NCBI RefSeq assembly: GCF_016522535.1
Contig: NZ_JAEHOI010000011.1
Coordinates: 124,001-188,000 of the forward strand
Length of the DNA stretch: 64,000 nucleotides
From: Leucobacter edaphi
GTDB lineage: Bacteria > Actinomycetota > Actinomycetes > Actinomycetales > Microbacteriaceae
Direction of reading: 5' to 3'
The notes under the pieces: model-generated
What the model was told of the DNA's origin: nothing
What the model saw: the letters and a program-made list of their open reading frames with translations, nothing else
Databases searched by the model: none
Shown: positions 47,412 through 55,120 of the stretch, piece after piece
Numbering within the stretch: position 1 is the first letter of the stretch
How the letters are laid out: every line of letters begins with the position of its first letter
Program-made: the position numbers and the translations under genes

Positions 47412-49025
47412 TCAGGCGGTTTCGCTCCCACGATAGCGCGGCAGCCGAGACGCCGGAATCGCGGCGGCCGCGCTCACTCCCGCGAGGATCAGGAATCCGA
47501 TCTTCAGCGTGCGGAGCCGCTGTTCCTCGTTGAGCCCAACGGCGGCCTCAATCTGCGCCTGGGTCGCGGATGTCTCGGCGAGCCGCTCCTCGAGGGCTTG
47601 ATTGCTGATGAAGTTGGCGCGGTCGAGGCCCGCCTGCTCGGCGATGTCCTGCGGCAGCTCCGGGTGCGCCTCGACGGCGGTCGCGATGCCCGCGCTCAGG
47701 ATCGTGACGAGCACCGCCCCCATCACGGCCGTGCCCACGGCGGACGCGAGGTTCTGCGTCGTTCCGCGGATCGATCCGACGTCGCCGGCGAGTTCCTTGG
47801 GAACCGCGGTCACGAGCACGTTGAAAACGAGCGTGACCAGGGCGCCCTGCCCCATCCCGAACACGATGAGGCCGAGGATCGTGGGCAGGGTCTCCCAGTT
47901 GTTCGTGACGACGAACGCGAGCCACACGAGCGCCCCGGTCGTGAGCCCGAACGCCGCGAGTGCGATCGCCCGCGGGCTGAATCGCCGGTAGAAGCGCACG
48001 ATCAGGGTCGCGGTGACGAACACGGTGAGGTTGAACGGCATCATCGCGAGCGAGGTGTCGAACGGCGTCCGCCCCTGGACGACCTGGATGTAGGTGGGCA
48101 CGGTGAAGTTCACCGCGGCCTCCATGGCGACGATGATGAACATCGCGTACACGGCGGCTCGCTCACTCGGGCGCCCGAGAACGCTGAGGTCGACAAGCGG
48201 GACCTTCTCGGCGCGCATCCGCCCCCTGGTCCAGAGGAAGAACAGCTGCCCGAGAATAATGCCAAGGACGACGAGTATCGGTGCCGGTGATACGCCGAGC
48301 ACGGAGAACGGCGCGGTGTCCCGCGCGAGCAGAATGCCCCATCCGTTCAGGTTGTTGAACCCGAGCGAGAGCGCGACGATCGACGCGCCGATCAGGGCGG
48401 ACGCCACGAGGTCGATCCGGATGCTGCGGTTCCCTCGATCGGGGCGCAGCGTGAAGCTCAGCGCGAACACGGCGACCGCGAGCGCGAGCGTCACGACGAA
48501 GATCGGCCGCCAGCCGACGAGCGTCCCCAGGGTCCCGCCCAGCAGGAACGCGGAGAGCCCGGAGAACGCCCGCGCGGATCCGAGCGAGCCGACCGCCGTC
48601 GCCTGCTGCTCGCCCTCGTAGTTCTCCGTGATCAGGGCGACGAGGGCGGGGACGATGATCGCCGCGCAACTGCCCGCGATGAACTGGCCCGCGATCGCCC
48701 AGCCCGCGTTCGGGGAGAAGATCATGATGAGCGAGGATCCCGCGAACGCGACGACCACGATCCGGAAGATCAGGACCCAGCCGACACGCTGGCCGAGCTT
48801 CGCGCCCGTCATCACGAACGCGGCGACGGCGAGACCGTAGACGACGATCGTGCTGCTCGCCACGGTGGGCGGCACGTCGAAGTCCTGCACCATCCCGCCG
48901 AGCGAGATCGGCAGGGCGGCGACGTTGAACGACATCAGCACCTGCGCGAGGAACAGGCCGATCATCGGCCCCCAGGATCGCCGTTCGGCGTCCGTGGCTG
49001 GGATCGTGGACGGGGATGCGGTCAT
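47412..49025 (-). CDS. EmrB/QacA-type drug-efflux MFS transporter
   Basis: The 537-residue protein has about fourteen membrane helices, the DHA2 size class. The start ATG at 49025 overlaps the glutaminase stop (ATGA); the upstream open frame is a shadow of that gene. Helix 1 reads IGLFLAQVLMSFNVAALPISLGGM, and the segment MTGAKLGQRVGWVLIF carries the A-motif-like loop. Drug or metabolite export by proton antiport is expected; substrate unknown. Coupling with a glutaminase could hint at glutamate-dependent acid resistance, with the MFS as an ion or amino-acid carrier, but that is speculation. Confidence 0.83.
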   Translation of the reverse strand: MTASPSTIPATDAERRSWGPMIGLFLAQVLMSFNVAALPISLGGMVQDFDVPPTVASSTIVVYGLAVAAFVMTGAKLGQRVGWVLIFRIVVVAFAGSSLIMIFSPNAGWAIAGQFIAGSCAAIIVPALVALITENYEGEQQATAVGSLGSARAFSGLSAFLLGGTLGTLVGWRPIFVVTLALAVAVFALSFTLRPDRGNRSIRIDLVASALIGASIVALSLGFNNLNGWGILLARDTAPFSVLGVSPAPILVVLGIILGQLFFLWTRGRMRAEKVPLVDLSVLGRPSERAAVYAMFIIVAMEAAVNFTVPTYIQVVQGRTPFDTSLAMMPFNLTVFVTATLIVRFYRRFSPRAIALAAFGLTTGALVWLAFVVTNNWETLPTILGLIVFGMGQGALVTLVFNVLVTAVPKELAGDVGSIRGTTQNLASAVGTAVMGAVLVTILSAGIATAVEAHPELPQDIAEQAGLDRANFISNQALEERLAETSATQAQIEAAVGLNEEQRLRTLKIGFLILAGVSAAAAIPASRLPRYRGSETA

Positions 49026-50101
49026 GCGGGATTTCCGTTCTCGTGGGGCGCCTGCTCGTGCGGCGCGTGCTCGGATCTTGCGGGAGGGGCCGGAGAGGCA
49101 AAGAGATTCAGGCCGAGCGAGCGGGAGAGGTAGCCGCAGGCGCGCTGGCCGCGGACGCTGTTCCCCGCGGGGTCGAGGAGCGGCGAGTAGACGCCGATCG
49201 CCCCCTTGCCCGGCGAGACGGCGACGATGCCGCCGGAGACTCCCGACTTCGCCGGCAGCCCGATCTCGAACAGCCACTCCCCGGAGCGCTCGTACATGCC
49301 GGCGGCCGCGAGTGCGGCGAGGGTGTCGCGTGCGACCTCGGCGGAGACCACCCGTTCCCCGGTGATCGGATTGACGCCGCCGCCGGCGAGCGTCGCCCCC
49401 ATCGTCGCGAGATCGTTCGCGGTGACCGAGAGTGCGCACTGTCTCGTGTACACGTCAACGGTTTCGAGCGGGTCGGTCGTGAGCCGCCCGTAGGACTCGA
49501 GGAGCCGCGCAATGGCCTTGTTCCGCTGGTTGGCGGCCATTTCGGAGCGGTAGACGTCGCCGTCGAGTTCGAGCGGTCGGCCGGCGAAGCGCGAGAGGCC
49601 GAGCCGGATCGCCTCCCACTGCTCGACGTCGGTCGCTCCCGGCATGAGCGCGGTTGTGGCGATCGCTCCGGCGTTGACCATCGGGTTCATGGGGTGGCCG
49701 TCGTTGAGTTCGACGGCCATCACCGAGTTGAAGGGCAGCCCGGTGTTGTTCACGCCGACCCGATCGTGCACGGCCGAGTGCCCGATCTCCTCGCACACGA
49801 GCGCGAACACGAACGCCTTCGAGATCGATTGGATCGAGAAGCTCGCCCCGGTGTCCCCCGCGCGATACTGCGTTCCGGCGATGTCGGTGAGCGCGAGGCC
49901 GAAGAGCGCCGGATCCGCCTGGGCAAGGATCGGAATGTAGTCGGCGAGCTGACCGTCGTTCAGGTCGAGGTAGCGGTGATACGCCTTGAGGATCAGCGCG
50001 TCCACCTCGGAGTCGAAGGGCAGGTTCCCGGTCGATGCGCGCTGCTCGACCCCGTCGCTATCCAACTCGAACATCCGACCCGCCGCATCTGTTCTCTTCA
50101 C
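49022..50101 (-). CDS. glsA: Glutaminase
   Basis: The enzyme turns glutamine into glutamate and ammonia. The 359-residue protein is of the serine-dependent GlsA/YbaS group: the SxxK catalytic motif appears in FSIQSISKAFVF, and later Tyr/Asn/Ser motifs are kept (NPMVNAGAI, SGVSGGIVAVSPGKGAIGVYSP). A C-terminal extension ends in His/Glu/Pro-rich sequence. It is translationally coupled to the MFS gene behind it. In enteric bacteria this enzyme supports acid resistance by releasing ammonia. Confidence 0.93.
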   Translation of the reverse strand: MKRTDAAGRMFELDSDGVEQRASTGNLPFDSEVDALILKAYHRYLDLNDGQLADYIPILAQADPALFGLALTDIAGTQYRAGDTGASFSIQSISKAFVFALVCEEIGHSAVHDRVGVNNTGLPFNSVMAVELNDGHPMNPMVNAGAIATTALMPGATDVEQWEAIRLGLSRFAGRPLELDGDVYRSEMAANQRNKAIARLLESYGRLTTDPLETVDVYTRQCALSVTANDLATMGATLAGGGVNPITGERVVSAEVARDTLAALAAAGMYERSGEWLFEIGLPAKSGVSGGIVAVSPGKGAIGVYSPLLDPAGNSVRGQRACGYLSRSLGLNLFASPAPPARSEHAPHEQAPHENGNPA

Positions 50102-50252
50102 CTCAATTGAGCTGTACTCGAACAGTTTTCTGCGTTAAGCAACACATGTCAATTTCTTTTTCGCGCGTCGCCCGGTCGCAAAAATGGGGTCTGACCAGCA
50201 CGAAATCCGGGCAGACTGCCACATGGCGAGGCGCGCCGGGCGCGCCCGGCGC

Positions 50253-50450
50253 TTACGCCCGCGCGGGTGGCAGCGCGTCGGGAACCGGCGCCGGCGGGGC
50301 CGACATCACGACGCAGAGGGTCGCGATCGGTCCCAGCAGGAGGCTCACGAAAAACCAGGCCAGGCGCGAACGCCGCTTCTGCTCGGCGAGCCCCGCAGTG
50401 ATCACGGCGAGTGAGAACCAGAACATACCCGTCGAAACATAGTCACTCAT
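50253..50450 (-). CDS. Small two-helix membrane protein
   Basis: The 65-residue protein has two membrane helices (about 8-24 and 31-50) separated by the basic loop EQKRRSR, and a Pro/Ala-rich tail. The longer open frame to 51041 includes csoR shadow sequence. No ribosome site is clear before the ATG at 50450. No family is recognised; hypothetical proteins of this type are common. The gap of 200 bases between it and the CsoR-family gene shows nothing else. Confidence 0.55.
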   Translation of the reverse strand: MSDYVSTGMFWFSLAVITAGLAEQKRRSRLAWFFVSLLLGPIATLCVVMSAPPAPVPDALPPARA

Positions 50451-50650
50451 GGGCGCAGAGTAATTCGCCGGACGGTAGGGCGCGAGGCATTTGGGGCGTT
50501 TGGCACAGATCGCCTCGCCGATCGCGCGCGGCGAAGACGCTCCACGCCGCCGCAGGCGGGTCCGTGGCGCGAGGGGCCGCGGTACGCGGTGCGCGCAGGC
50601 GCCCCCCCCCTGGCCGACGTCACAGCCACCAGCGTGACCACCCGCGAGGA

Positions 50651-50965
50651 TCAGGCGAGGGTGAGGAACAGCTTCTCGAGCTCCTCCCGCTGCTCCTCCG
50701 CGCCGCCGTCCGGGTCGGTCAGGCACTCCCGGAGCGCGGTCGAGATGATGAGGAATCCCGCGCGGTCGATCGCCTTGGAGACCGCGGAAAGCTGCTGCAC
50801 GACCTCTCGGCACCCCGCCTCGGACTCCACCGCGTCGATCACCGCGGCGAGCTGGCCCTGCGCACGCTTGAGACGATTCGCAACCTTGCGCTTCGCCTCG
50901 GCGTCGTGAAACGGCGTCCCGCCGGACATCGCCTTGCCCTCGGTCGCAACACTCGCGTCTGCCAT
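50651..50965 (-). CDS. CsoR-family repressor with a persulfide-sensor-like Cys pair
   Basis: The 104-residue all-helical protein has the DUF156 fold. Cys52 and Cys81 match the two conserved cysteines of CsoR/CstR (29 residues apart). The copper-ligand histidine of CsoR, four residues before the second cysteine, is Ala77 here. That pattern fits CstR-like sulfane-sulfur or thiol sensors better than Cu(I) sensors. The gene is divergent from the small Cys-protein/thioredoxin operon, with two palindromic operators between. ATGs at 50974 and 50965 are both possible; the second has AAGG at workable spacing. Confidence 0.85.
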   Translation of the reverse strand: MADASVATEGKAMSGGTPFHDAEAKRKVANRLKRAQGQLAAVIDAVESEAGCREVVQQLSAVSKAIDRAGFLIISTALRECLTDPDGGAEEQREELEKLFLTLA

Positions 50966-50998
50966 GGTGCCCATCCTTCACACGTTCTCGATCCGCAC

Positions 50999-51029
50999 TT
51001 GACGACCATGATACCCCAGGGGGTATAGT
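50999..51029 (+). promoter_or_regulatory. Promoter of the small Cys-protein/thioredoxin operon
   Basis: TTGACG (50999-51004) and TATAGT (51024-51029) are separated by 19 bp, slightly long. The -10 box overlaps the first operator, so the bound repressor would block RNA polymerase. Confidence 0.6.
51011..51026. promoter_or_regulatory. CsoR/CstR-type operator 1
   Basis: ATACCCCAGGGGGTAT is an inverted repeat of the G-tract type bound by CsoR-family tetramers (ATACCC-GGGTAT). It overlaps the -10 region of the operon promoter. Confidence 0.75.
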
Positions 51030-51046
51030 GTTGCCTGTCACCCGGA

Positions 51047-51062
51047 ATACTCCCCGGGGTAT
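51047..51062. promoter_or_regulatory. CsoR/CstR-type operator 2
   Basis: ATACTCCCCGGGGTAT repeats the same palindrome with one imperfect position, 36 bp downstream of operator 1 centre to centre, before the start of the first Cys-rich protein gene. Confidence 0.7.
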
Positions 51063-51082
51063 CGATCATCCAGGAGGATCCC

Positions 51083-51268
51083 ATGTGCCGTGCCACCACC
51101 TGCAAGACCTGCGCCAAAACCACGTGGGCCGGGTGCGGCCAACACGTCGCGATGGTGCGCGCCGGCGTCCCCGCCGGTCAGTGGTGCAACGGCAAGCACT
51201 CCCCCGCGGAAATCGCCGCGGCGCGCTCCCAGCGAACAGGCTTCTTCGCCCGACTCTTCGGGCGTTAG
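51083..51268 (+). CDS. Small Cys-rich protein (CxTC-x-KTTWAGCGxH family), first copy
   Basis: The 61-residue protein contains MCRATTCKTC, TTWAGCGQHV, AGVPAGQWCNGKH and a basic C-terminal tail ending RTGFFARLFGR. The Cys/His spacing suggests a zinc- or redox-active cluster. A GGAGG ribosome site lies just before the ATG. I remember similar small proteins annotated only as hypothetical in many bacteria. A second, shorter copy follows the thioredoxin gene. The shared CsoR-family control suggests a role in thiol or sulfane-sulfur stress; no function is known to me. Confidence 0.75.
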   Translation: MCRATTCKTCAKTTWAGCGQHVAMVRAGVPAGQWCNGKHSPAEIAAARSQRTGFFARLFGR

Positions 51269-51347
51269 GCTGCGATCAGCCCTTTTCATCACTTATGGCG
51301 CCCAGCGCCAGCCCGAATTCCCGCCCAGCACAGAACCGGAGCAGAAC

Positions 51348-51722
51348 ATGGCAACCGTAGACCTCACCGCAGACACCCTCGCCCCCACGATCCAGGGGGA
51401 CGGCATTGTCCTGCTCGATTTCTGGGCCGACTGGTGCGGACCCTGCAAGGCGTTCGCGCCCAACTACGAGGCGGTCTCCGAGGCGAACCCCGACATCGTC
51501 TTCGGCAAGATCGACACCGAGGCTGAGCAGGCCCTCGCCGCCGAGTTCCAGATCACCTCGATCCCGACGCTCATGATCTTCCGCGACGGTATCCTCGTGT
51601 TCGCGCAGCCTGGCGCGCTCCCGAAGCCGCAGCTCGAGCAGCTCGTGCAGGGCGCGCGCGACCTCGACATGGAGGACGTGAAGCGCCAGATCGCCGAGCA
51701 GGAAGCCGCCCCGCAGGCGTAG
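51348..51722 (+). CDS. trxA: Thioredoxin
   Basis: The 124-residue protein is a classic thioredoxin: the active site WCGPC (Cys30, Cys33) and the cis-proline in TSIPTLMIF. A 15-20 residue C-terminal extension (LDMEDVKRQIAEQEAAPQA) exceeds E. coli TrxA. The ATG at 51348 has GGAG upstream; the open frame begins earlier in the preceding gene but that is a shadow. Sandwiched between the two small Cys-protein genes and under the CsoR-family operators, it is probably a stress-induced paralogue, not the housekeeping thioredoxin. Confidence 0.92.
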   Translation: MATVDLTADTLAPTIQGDGIVLLDFWADWCGPCKAFAPNYEAVSEANPDIVFGKIDTEAEQALAAEFQITSIPTLMIFRDGILVFAQPGALPKPQLEQLVQGARDLDMEDVKRQIAEQEAAPQA

Positions 51723-51778
51723 ACCGGCGGAACGCGAACCCCACACGCCACCCCGAACACCCGAACGAAGGAAAAGCT

Positions 51779-51895
51779 ATGTGCGCACGAATCACCTGCG
51801 AAACCTGCGGAAAGCCCACCTGGGCCGGCTGCGGAGAGCACATCGAGGAGGCCCTCGCCGGCGTCCCTGCGGCGGATCGCTGCCAGGGGCACTAA
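51779..51895 (+). CDS. Small Cys-rich protein, second copy (38 residues)
   Basis: This short frame repeats the core of the first copy: CARITCETCGKPTWAGCGEH and ALAGVPAADRCQGH, then stops. The basic tail of the first copy is absent. GGAAAA precedes the ATG. It lies 56 bases after trxA, and the homopolymer tract begins 24 bases after its stop. It is below common length cut-offs for gene calling, so it is easily missed. Confidence 0.72.
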   Translation: MCARITCETCGKPTWAGCGEHIEEALAGVPAADRCQGH

Positions 51896-51918
51896 GCGCA
51901 CGATCCTCACAGAGCAGC

Positions 51919-52016
<98 letters not shown>

Positions 52017-52048
52017 CTGCGTCCTCCCCCGCTGAATGTGCGGCGGAC

Positions 52049-53482
52049 CTAACGATCGTCGAGCGCCTTTCCGCCGCGATCGACGAGCCCCCAGGTCGCG
52101 CCCGCTGCGGCCAGGAAGAACACCGCGAACACCGTGAACGTGAGCCCTGACCCGCCGGCGAGCAGCAGCACGGGCACGAGCAGCGGCGCCACGATTGACG
52201 CGATGCGGCCCACGCCCGCGGCCCATCCGGCCCCCGTGGCACGCAGCGAGGTCGGATAGATCTCGGGGGTCACGGCGTACAGCGCGCCCCAGGCGCCGAG
52301 GTTGAAGAACGAGAGCGCCATTCCGGAGGCGATGATCGCGCCCTCGGCGTGCACGGTGCCGAACAGGATCGCGGAAACCGCGGATCCGAGCAGGAACACG
52401 GACAGGGTGAGGCGCCTGCCCCAGACCTCGATGAGCCACGCGGCCACCGCGTAGCCGGGCAGCTGCGCGAGCGTGATGATGAGCGTGAACGCGAAGGATC
52501 GCACGAGGCTGAATCCCGCGTCGACGAGGATGCTCGGGATCCAGATGAAGGCGCCGTAGTAGGCGAAGTTGACGCAGAACCAGACCACCCAGATCGAGAG
52601 GGTGCGGCCGCGGAACTCGGCGGACCAGAGCGCGGCGAGGCGTCCGCCCCGCACGGGTTCGAGCCGTTCCGGGGCGGGGGTCTCGGGAGTCGCGGACGCT
52701 GCGGCGCCGGTCGCGGGCGCGACCGCTGGCGCCGATTGCGCGGGCGCGGGCGCTGGCGCTGGCGCGGGAGCCGAGCCCCGACGCCACAGCGCGGGCGAAC
52801 GTTCGAAATCGGCGACGACCCGCTCGGCCTCGGCGACCCGGCCGCGCCCGGCGAGCCAGCGCGGCGATTCCGGCAACCCCCAGCGCACGATCAGCGCGTA
52901 CACCGCGGGGATCGCGCCGAGCGCGAAGGCCCAGCGCCAACCGTTCTCGGATCCGGGCACCACGAAGTACCCGATGAGCGCGGCAGCGGTCCAGCCGACG
53001 GCCCAGAACGCCTCGAGGATCACGATGATCCGGCCGCGGATCCTTGCCGGCGCGAGCTCACTGACGTAGGTCGATGCGACCGGAAGTTCTGCCCCGAGCC
53101 CCAGTCCGACGAAGAAGCGGAGCACGAGCAGCAGCCCGATCCCGCCGACGAGGGCGCTCGCGCCCGTCGCAACGCCGTACACGAGCAGGGTCAGCGCAAA
53201 CACCTGGCGGCGGCCGATCCGGTCTGCGAGCAGACCGCCGAGGCTCGCGCCGATCGCCATTCCGGCGAAGCCGATCGAGGCGATGAGACCGCCCTCGCCC
53301 TTCGTGAGTCCCCACTGCGCGGAGAGCGCGGCGATGATGAAGGAGATGAGGCCGACGTCCATCGCGTCGAGCGCCCAGCCGATACCCGAACCCGTGAGCA
53401 CGCGGCCGTGGGATCGTGTAAACGGCAGGGCGTCGAGGCGCTGCGAAATGGTGCGTTGCGCGCCGGCGGGAGTTTCGTTCAT
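52049..53482 (-). CDS. MFS metabolite transporter (sugar-porter/AAHS-like)
   Basis: The 477-residue protein has twelve membrane helices with sugar-porter style motifs: GGLLADRIGRRQVF between helices 2 and 3 and GLGAELPVASTYVSELAPARIRGR around helix 4-5. The second half has RTLSIWVVWFCVNFAYYGAFIWIPS. An Ala/Pro repeat linker (PAPAPAPAPAQ and onward, about 240-280) fills the central loop, which is unusual. Aromatic-acid or sugar-acid carriers of the AAHS group look similar. It is convergent with the Cys-protein operon; substrate is unknown. Confidence 0.83.
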   Translation of the reverse strand: MNETPAGAQRTISQRLDALPFTRSHGRVLTGSGIGWALDAMDVGLISFIIAALSAQWGLTKGEGGLIASIGFAGMAIGASLGGLLADRIGRRQVFALTLLVYGVATGASALVGGIGLLLVLRFFVGLGLGAELPVASTYVSELAPARIRGRIIVILEAFWAVGWTAAALIGYFVVPGSENGWRWAFALGAIPAVYALIVRWGLPESPRWLAGRGRVAEAERVVADFERSPALWRRGSAPAPAPAPAPAQSAPAVAPATGAAASATPETPAPERLEPVRGGRLAALWSAEFRGRTLSIWVVWFCVNFAYYGAFIWIPSILVDAGFSLVRSFAFTLIITLAQLPGYAVAAWLIEVWGRRLTLSVFLLGSAVSAILFGTVHAEGAIIASGMALSFFNLGAWGALYAVTPEIYPTSLRATGAGWAAGVGRIASIVAPLLVPVLLLAGGSGLTFTVFAVFFLAAAGATWGLVDRGGKALDDR

Positions 53483-53520
53483 GGACTCATCGTAGGGCCA
53501 CGGGGCGGCCCGGTCAGCCC

Positions 53521-53898
53521 CTAGATCGAGACGTCGTTCTCGGCGGCGTACTCCTCGGGCGAGAGCAGCGGGCCCTCCTCCGAGACGCGCACCTTGAACA
53601 GCCAGGCGGCGCCGTACGGATCGTTGTTCAGCAGCGCCGGATCCTCGAGAACCGCGTCGTTCACCTCGGTGACCTCGCCCGCGACCGGGGAGAAGATCTC
53701 GGAGACGGACTTGGTCGACTCCACCTCACCCACGACGGCGCCAACGGCGATCGACGCGCCGACGGACGGCAGGTCAACGAAGACGATGTCGCCGAGCGCG
53801 TCCGCGGCGACCTGGGTGATGCCGATGGTTGCCGGGTCGTCGGCGTTGATCCACTCGTGCTCGGATGAATAGCGGAGTCCGGTCTGGACCTTGCTCAT
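53521..53898 (-). CDS. gcvH: Glycine cleavage system H protein
   Basis: GcvH carries the aminomethyl group on a lipoyl arm between the P, T and L proteins. The 125-residue protein has the lipoyl-lysine motif [15 protein letters not shown] and a short YSSEHEW start. It is the third gene of gcvP-gcvT-gcvH, 77 bases after gcvT. The lipoamide dehydrogenase (L protein) is not in this window. Confidence 0.95.
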   Translation of the reverse strand: MSKVQTGLRYSSEHEWINADDPATIGITQVAADALGDIVFVDLPSVGASIAVGAVVGEVESTKSVSEIFSPVAGEVTEVNDAVLEDPALLNNDPYGAAWLFKVRVSEEGPLLSPEEYAAENDVSI

Positions 53899-53975
53899 GA
53901 TGCTCCTTCGAAGGGGGTGTTGGGGTGGCTGTGATGTCGGAAAAGAGGCGGGATCGGGAAGAACGCCGGGCGCCG

Positions 53976-55112
53976 CTACTGCGCGCGGCGGTAGAAGGGC
54001 GTCGCGACGACCTCGAACGGCTCGGACTTGCCGCGCAGGTCGACGGCGACGGACGTGCCGGGCTCCGCGAACTCCGGCGCGATCGACGCGAGCGCGATCG
54101 GGTACCCCAGCGTGGGGCTCGGCTGCCCGCTCGTGACGACCCCAATGGGCTGATCACCCGCGAGAACCGGGTATCCGGATCGGCCGGCGCGGCGGCCCGT
54201 GCCGACGAGCCCGACGAGCACGCGCTTCGGCCCGGCCTCTTTCAGCCGCTCGAGCGCCTCGCGGCCGACAAAGTCCTGCGGCTTCGCGAACGAGACGATC
54301 GGGCCGAGGCCCACCTCGAACGGGTTCGTCTCGCGGGACAGTTCGTTGCCGTAGAGCGGCATTCCCGCCTCGAGCCGCAGCGAGTCGCGCGCGGCAAGAC
54401 CCGCCGGGATCAGGCCAAACGGTTCACCCGCGGCGAGCAGCGCCGCCCACAGCTCTGCGGCGTGCGCGTTCGGGACGTAGAGCTCGAAGCCGTCCTCGCC
54501 GGTATAGCCGGTGCGGGCGAGCAGCACCTGGAGCCCGGCGACCTGCGCCGGCGCCGCCGCGTAGTACTTCATGTCGGCGACGAGCCCGCGCTGCTCCTCG
54601 GGCACGAGGCCGGAGAGAATCTCCGCTGAACGCGGCCCCTGCACGGCGATCAGGCTCGTGGCGGCGGTTTCGTCGGTGATCTCCACGTCGAGGCCGCCGG
54701 CCCGCGCGGCAAACTCCTCGGCGACGACCCCGGCGTTCCCGGCGTTCGGCACGACGAGGTACTCGTCCTCCGCGAGCCGGTAACTGATCAGGTCGTCGAT
54801 GATTCCGCCGTCTTCGGCGCAGATCAGCGAGTATTTCGCGCGGCCGACCGCGATCCGGCCGAGATCGCCGACGAGCGCCGTGTTCAGGAACTCGGCGGCC
54901 TGCGGGCCGCGCACGCGCAGCTCCCCCATGTGGGACAGGTCGAACAGCCCGGCCGCCTCGCGGACCGCGCGGTGCTCGGCCAGTTCGGAGCCGTACTTGA
55001 GCGGCATGTCCCAGCCGCCGAAGTCGGTGAAGCTCGCGCCGAGCCGCTCGTGCTCGTCGTGAAGCGCGGTGCGCCGCGGCTCGGTCGCGGATCCTGCGGT
55101 GGTGTCGGTCAT
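53976..55112 (-). CDS. gcvT: Glycine cleavage system T protein (aminomethyltransferase)
   Basis: GcvT transfers the methylene unit from lipoyl-GcvH to tetrahydrofolate, releasing ammonia. The 378-residue protein begins [28 protein letters not shown] and has the folate-site Asp in that early region plus the C-terminal FVGREAL...[17 protein letters not shown]. It lies eight bases downstream of gcvP. Confidence 0.95.
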   Translation of the reverse strand: MTDTTAGSATEPRRTALHDEHERLGASFTDFGGWDMPLKYGSELAEHRAVREAAGLFDLSHMGELRVRGPQAAEFLNTALVGDLGRIAVGRAKYSLICAEDGGIIDDLISYRLAEDEYLVVPNAGNAGVVAEEFAARAGGLDVEITDETAATSLIAVQGPRSAEILSGLVPEEQRGLVADMKYYAAAPAQVAGLQVLLARTGYTGEDGFELYVPNAHAAELWAALLAAGEPFGLIPAGLAARDSLRLEAGMPLYGNELSRETNPFEVGLGPIVSFAKPQDFVGREALERLKEAGPKRVLVGLVGTGRRAGRSGYPVLAGDQPIGVVTSGQPSPTLGYPIALASIAPEFAEPGTSVAVDLRGKSEPFEVVATPFYRRAQ

Positions 55113-55120
55113 CGCGTTCC

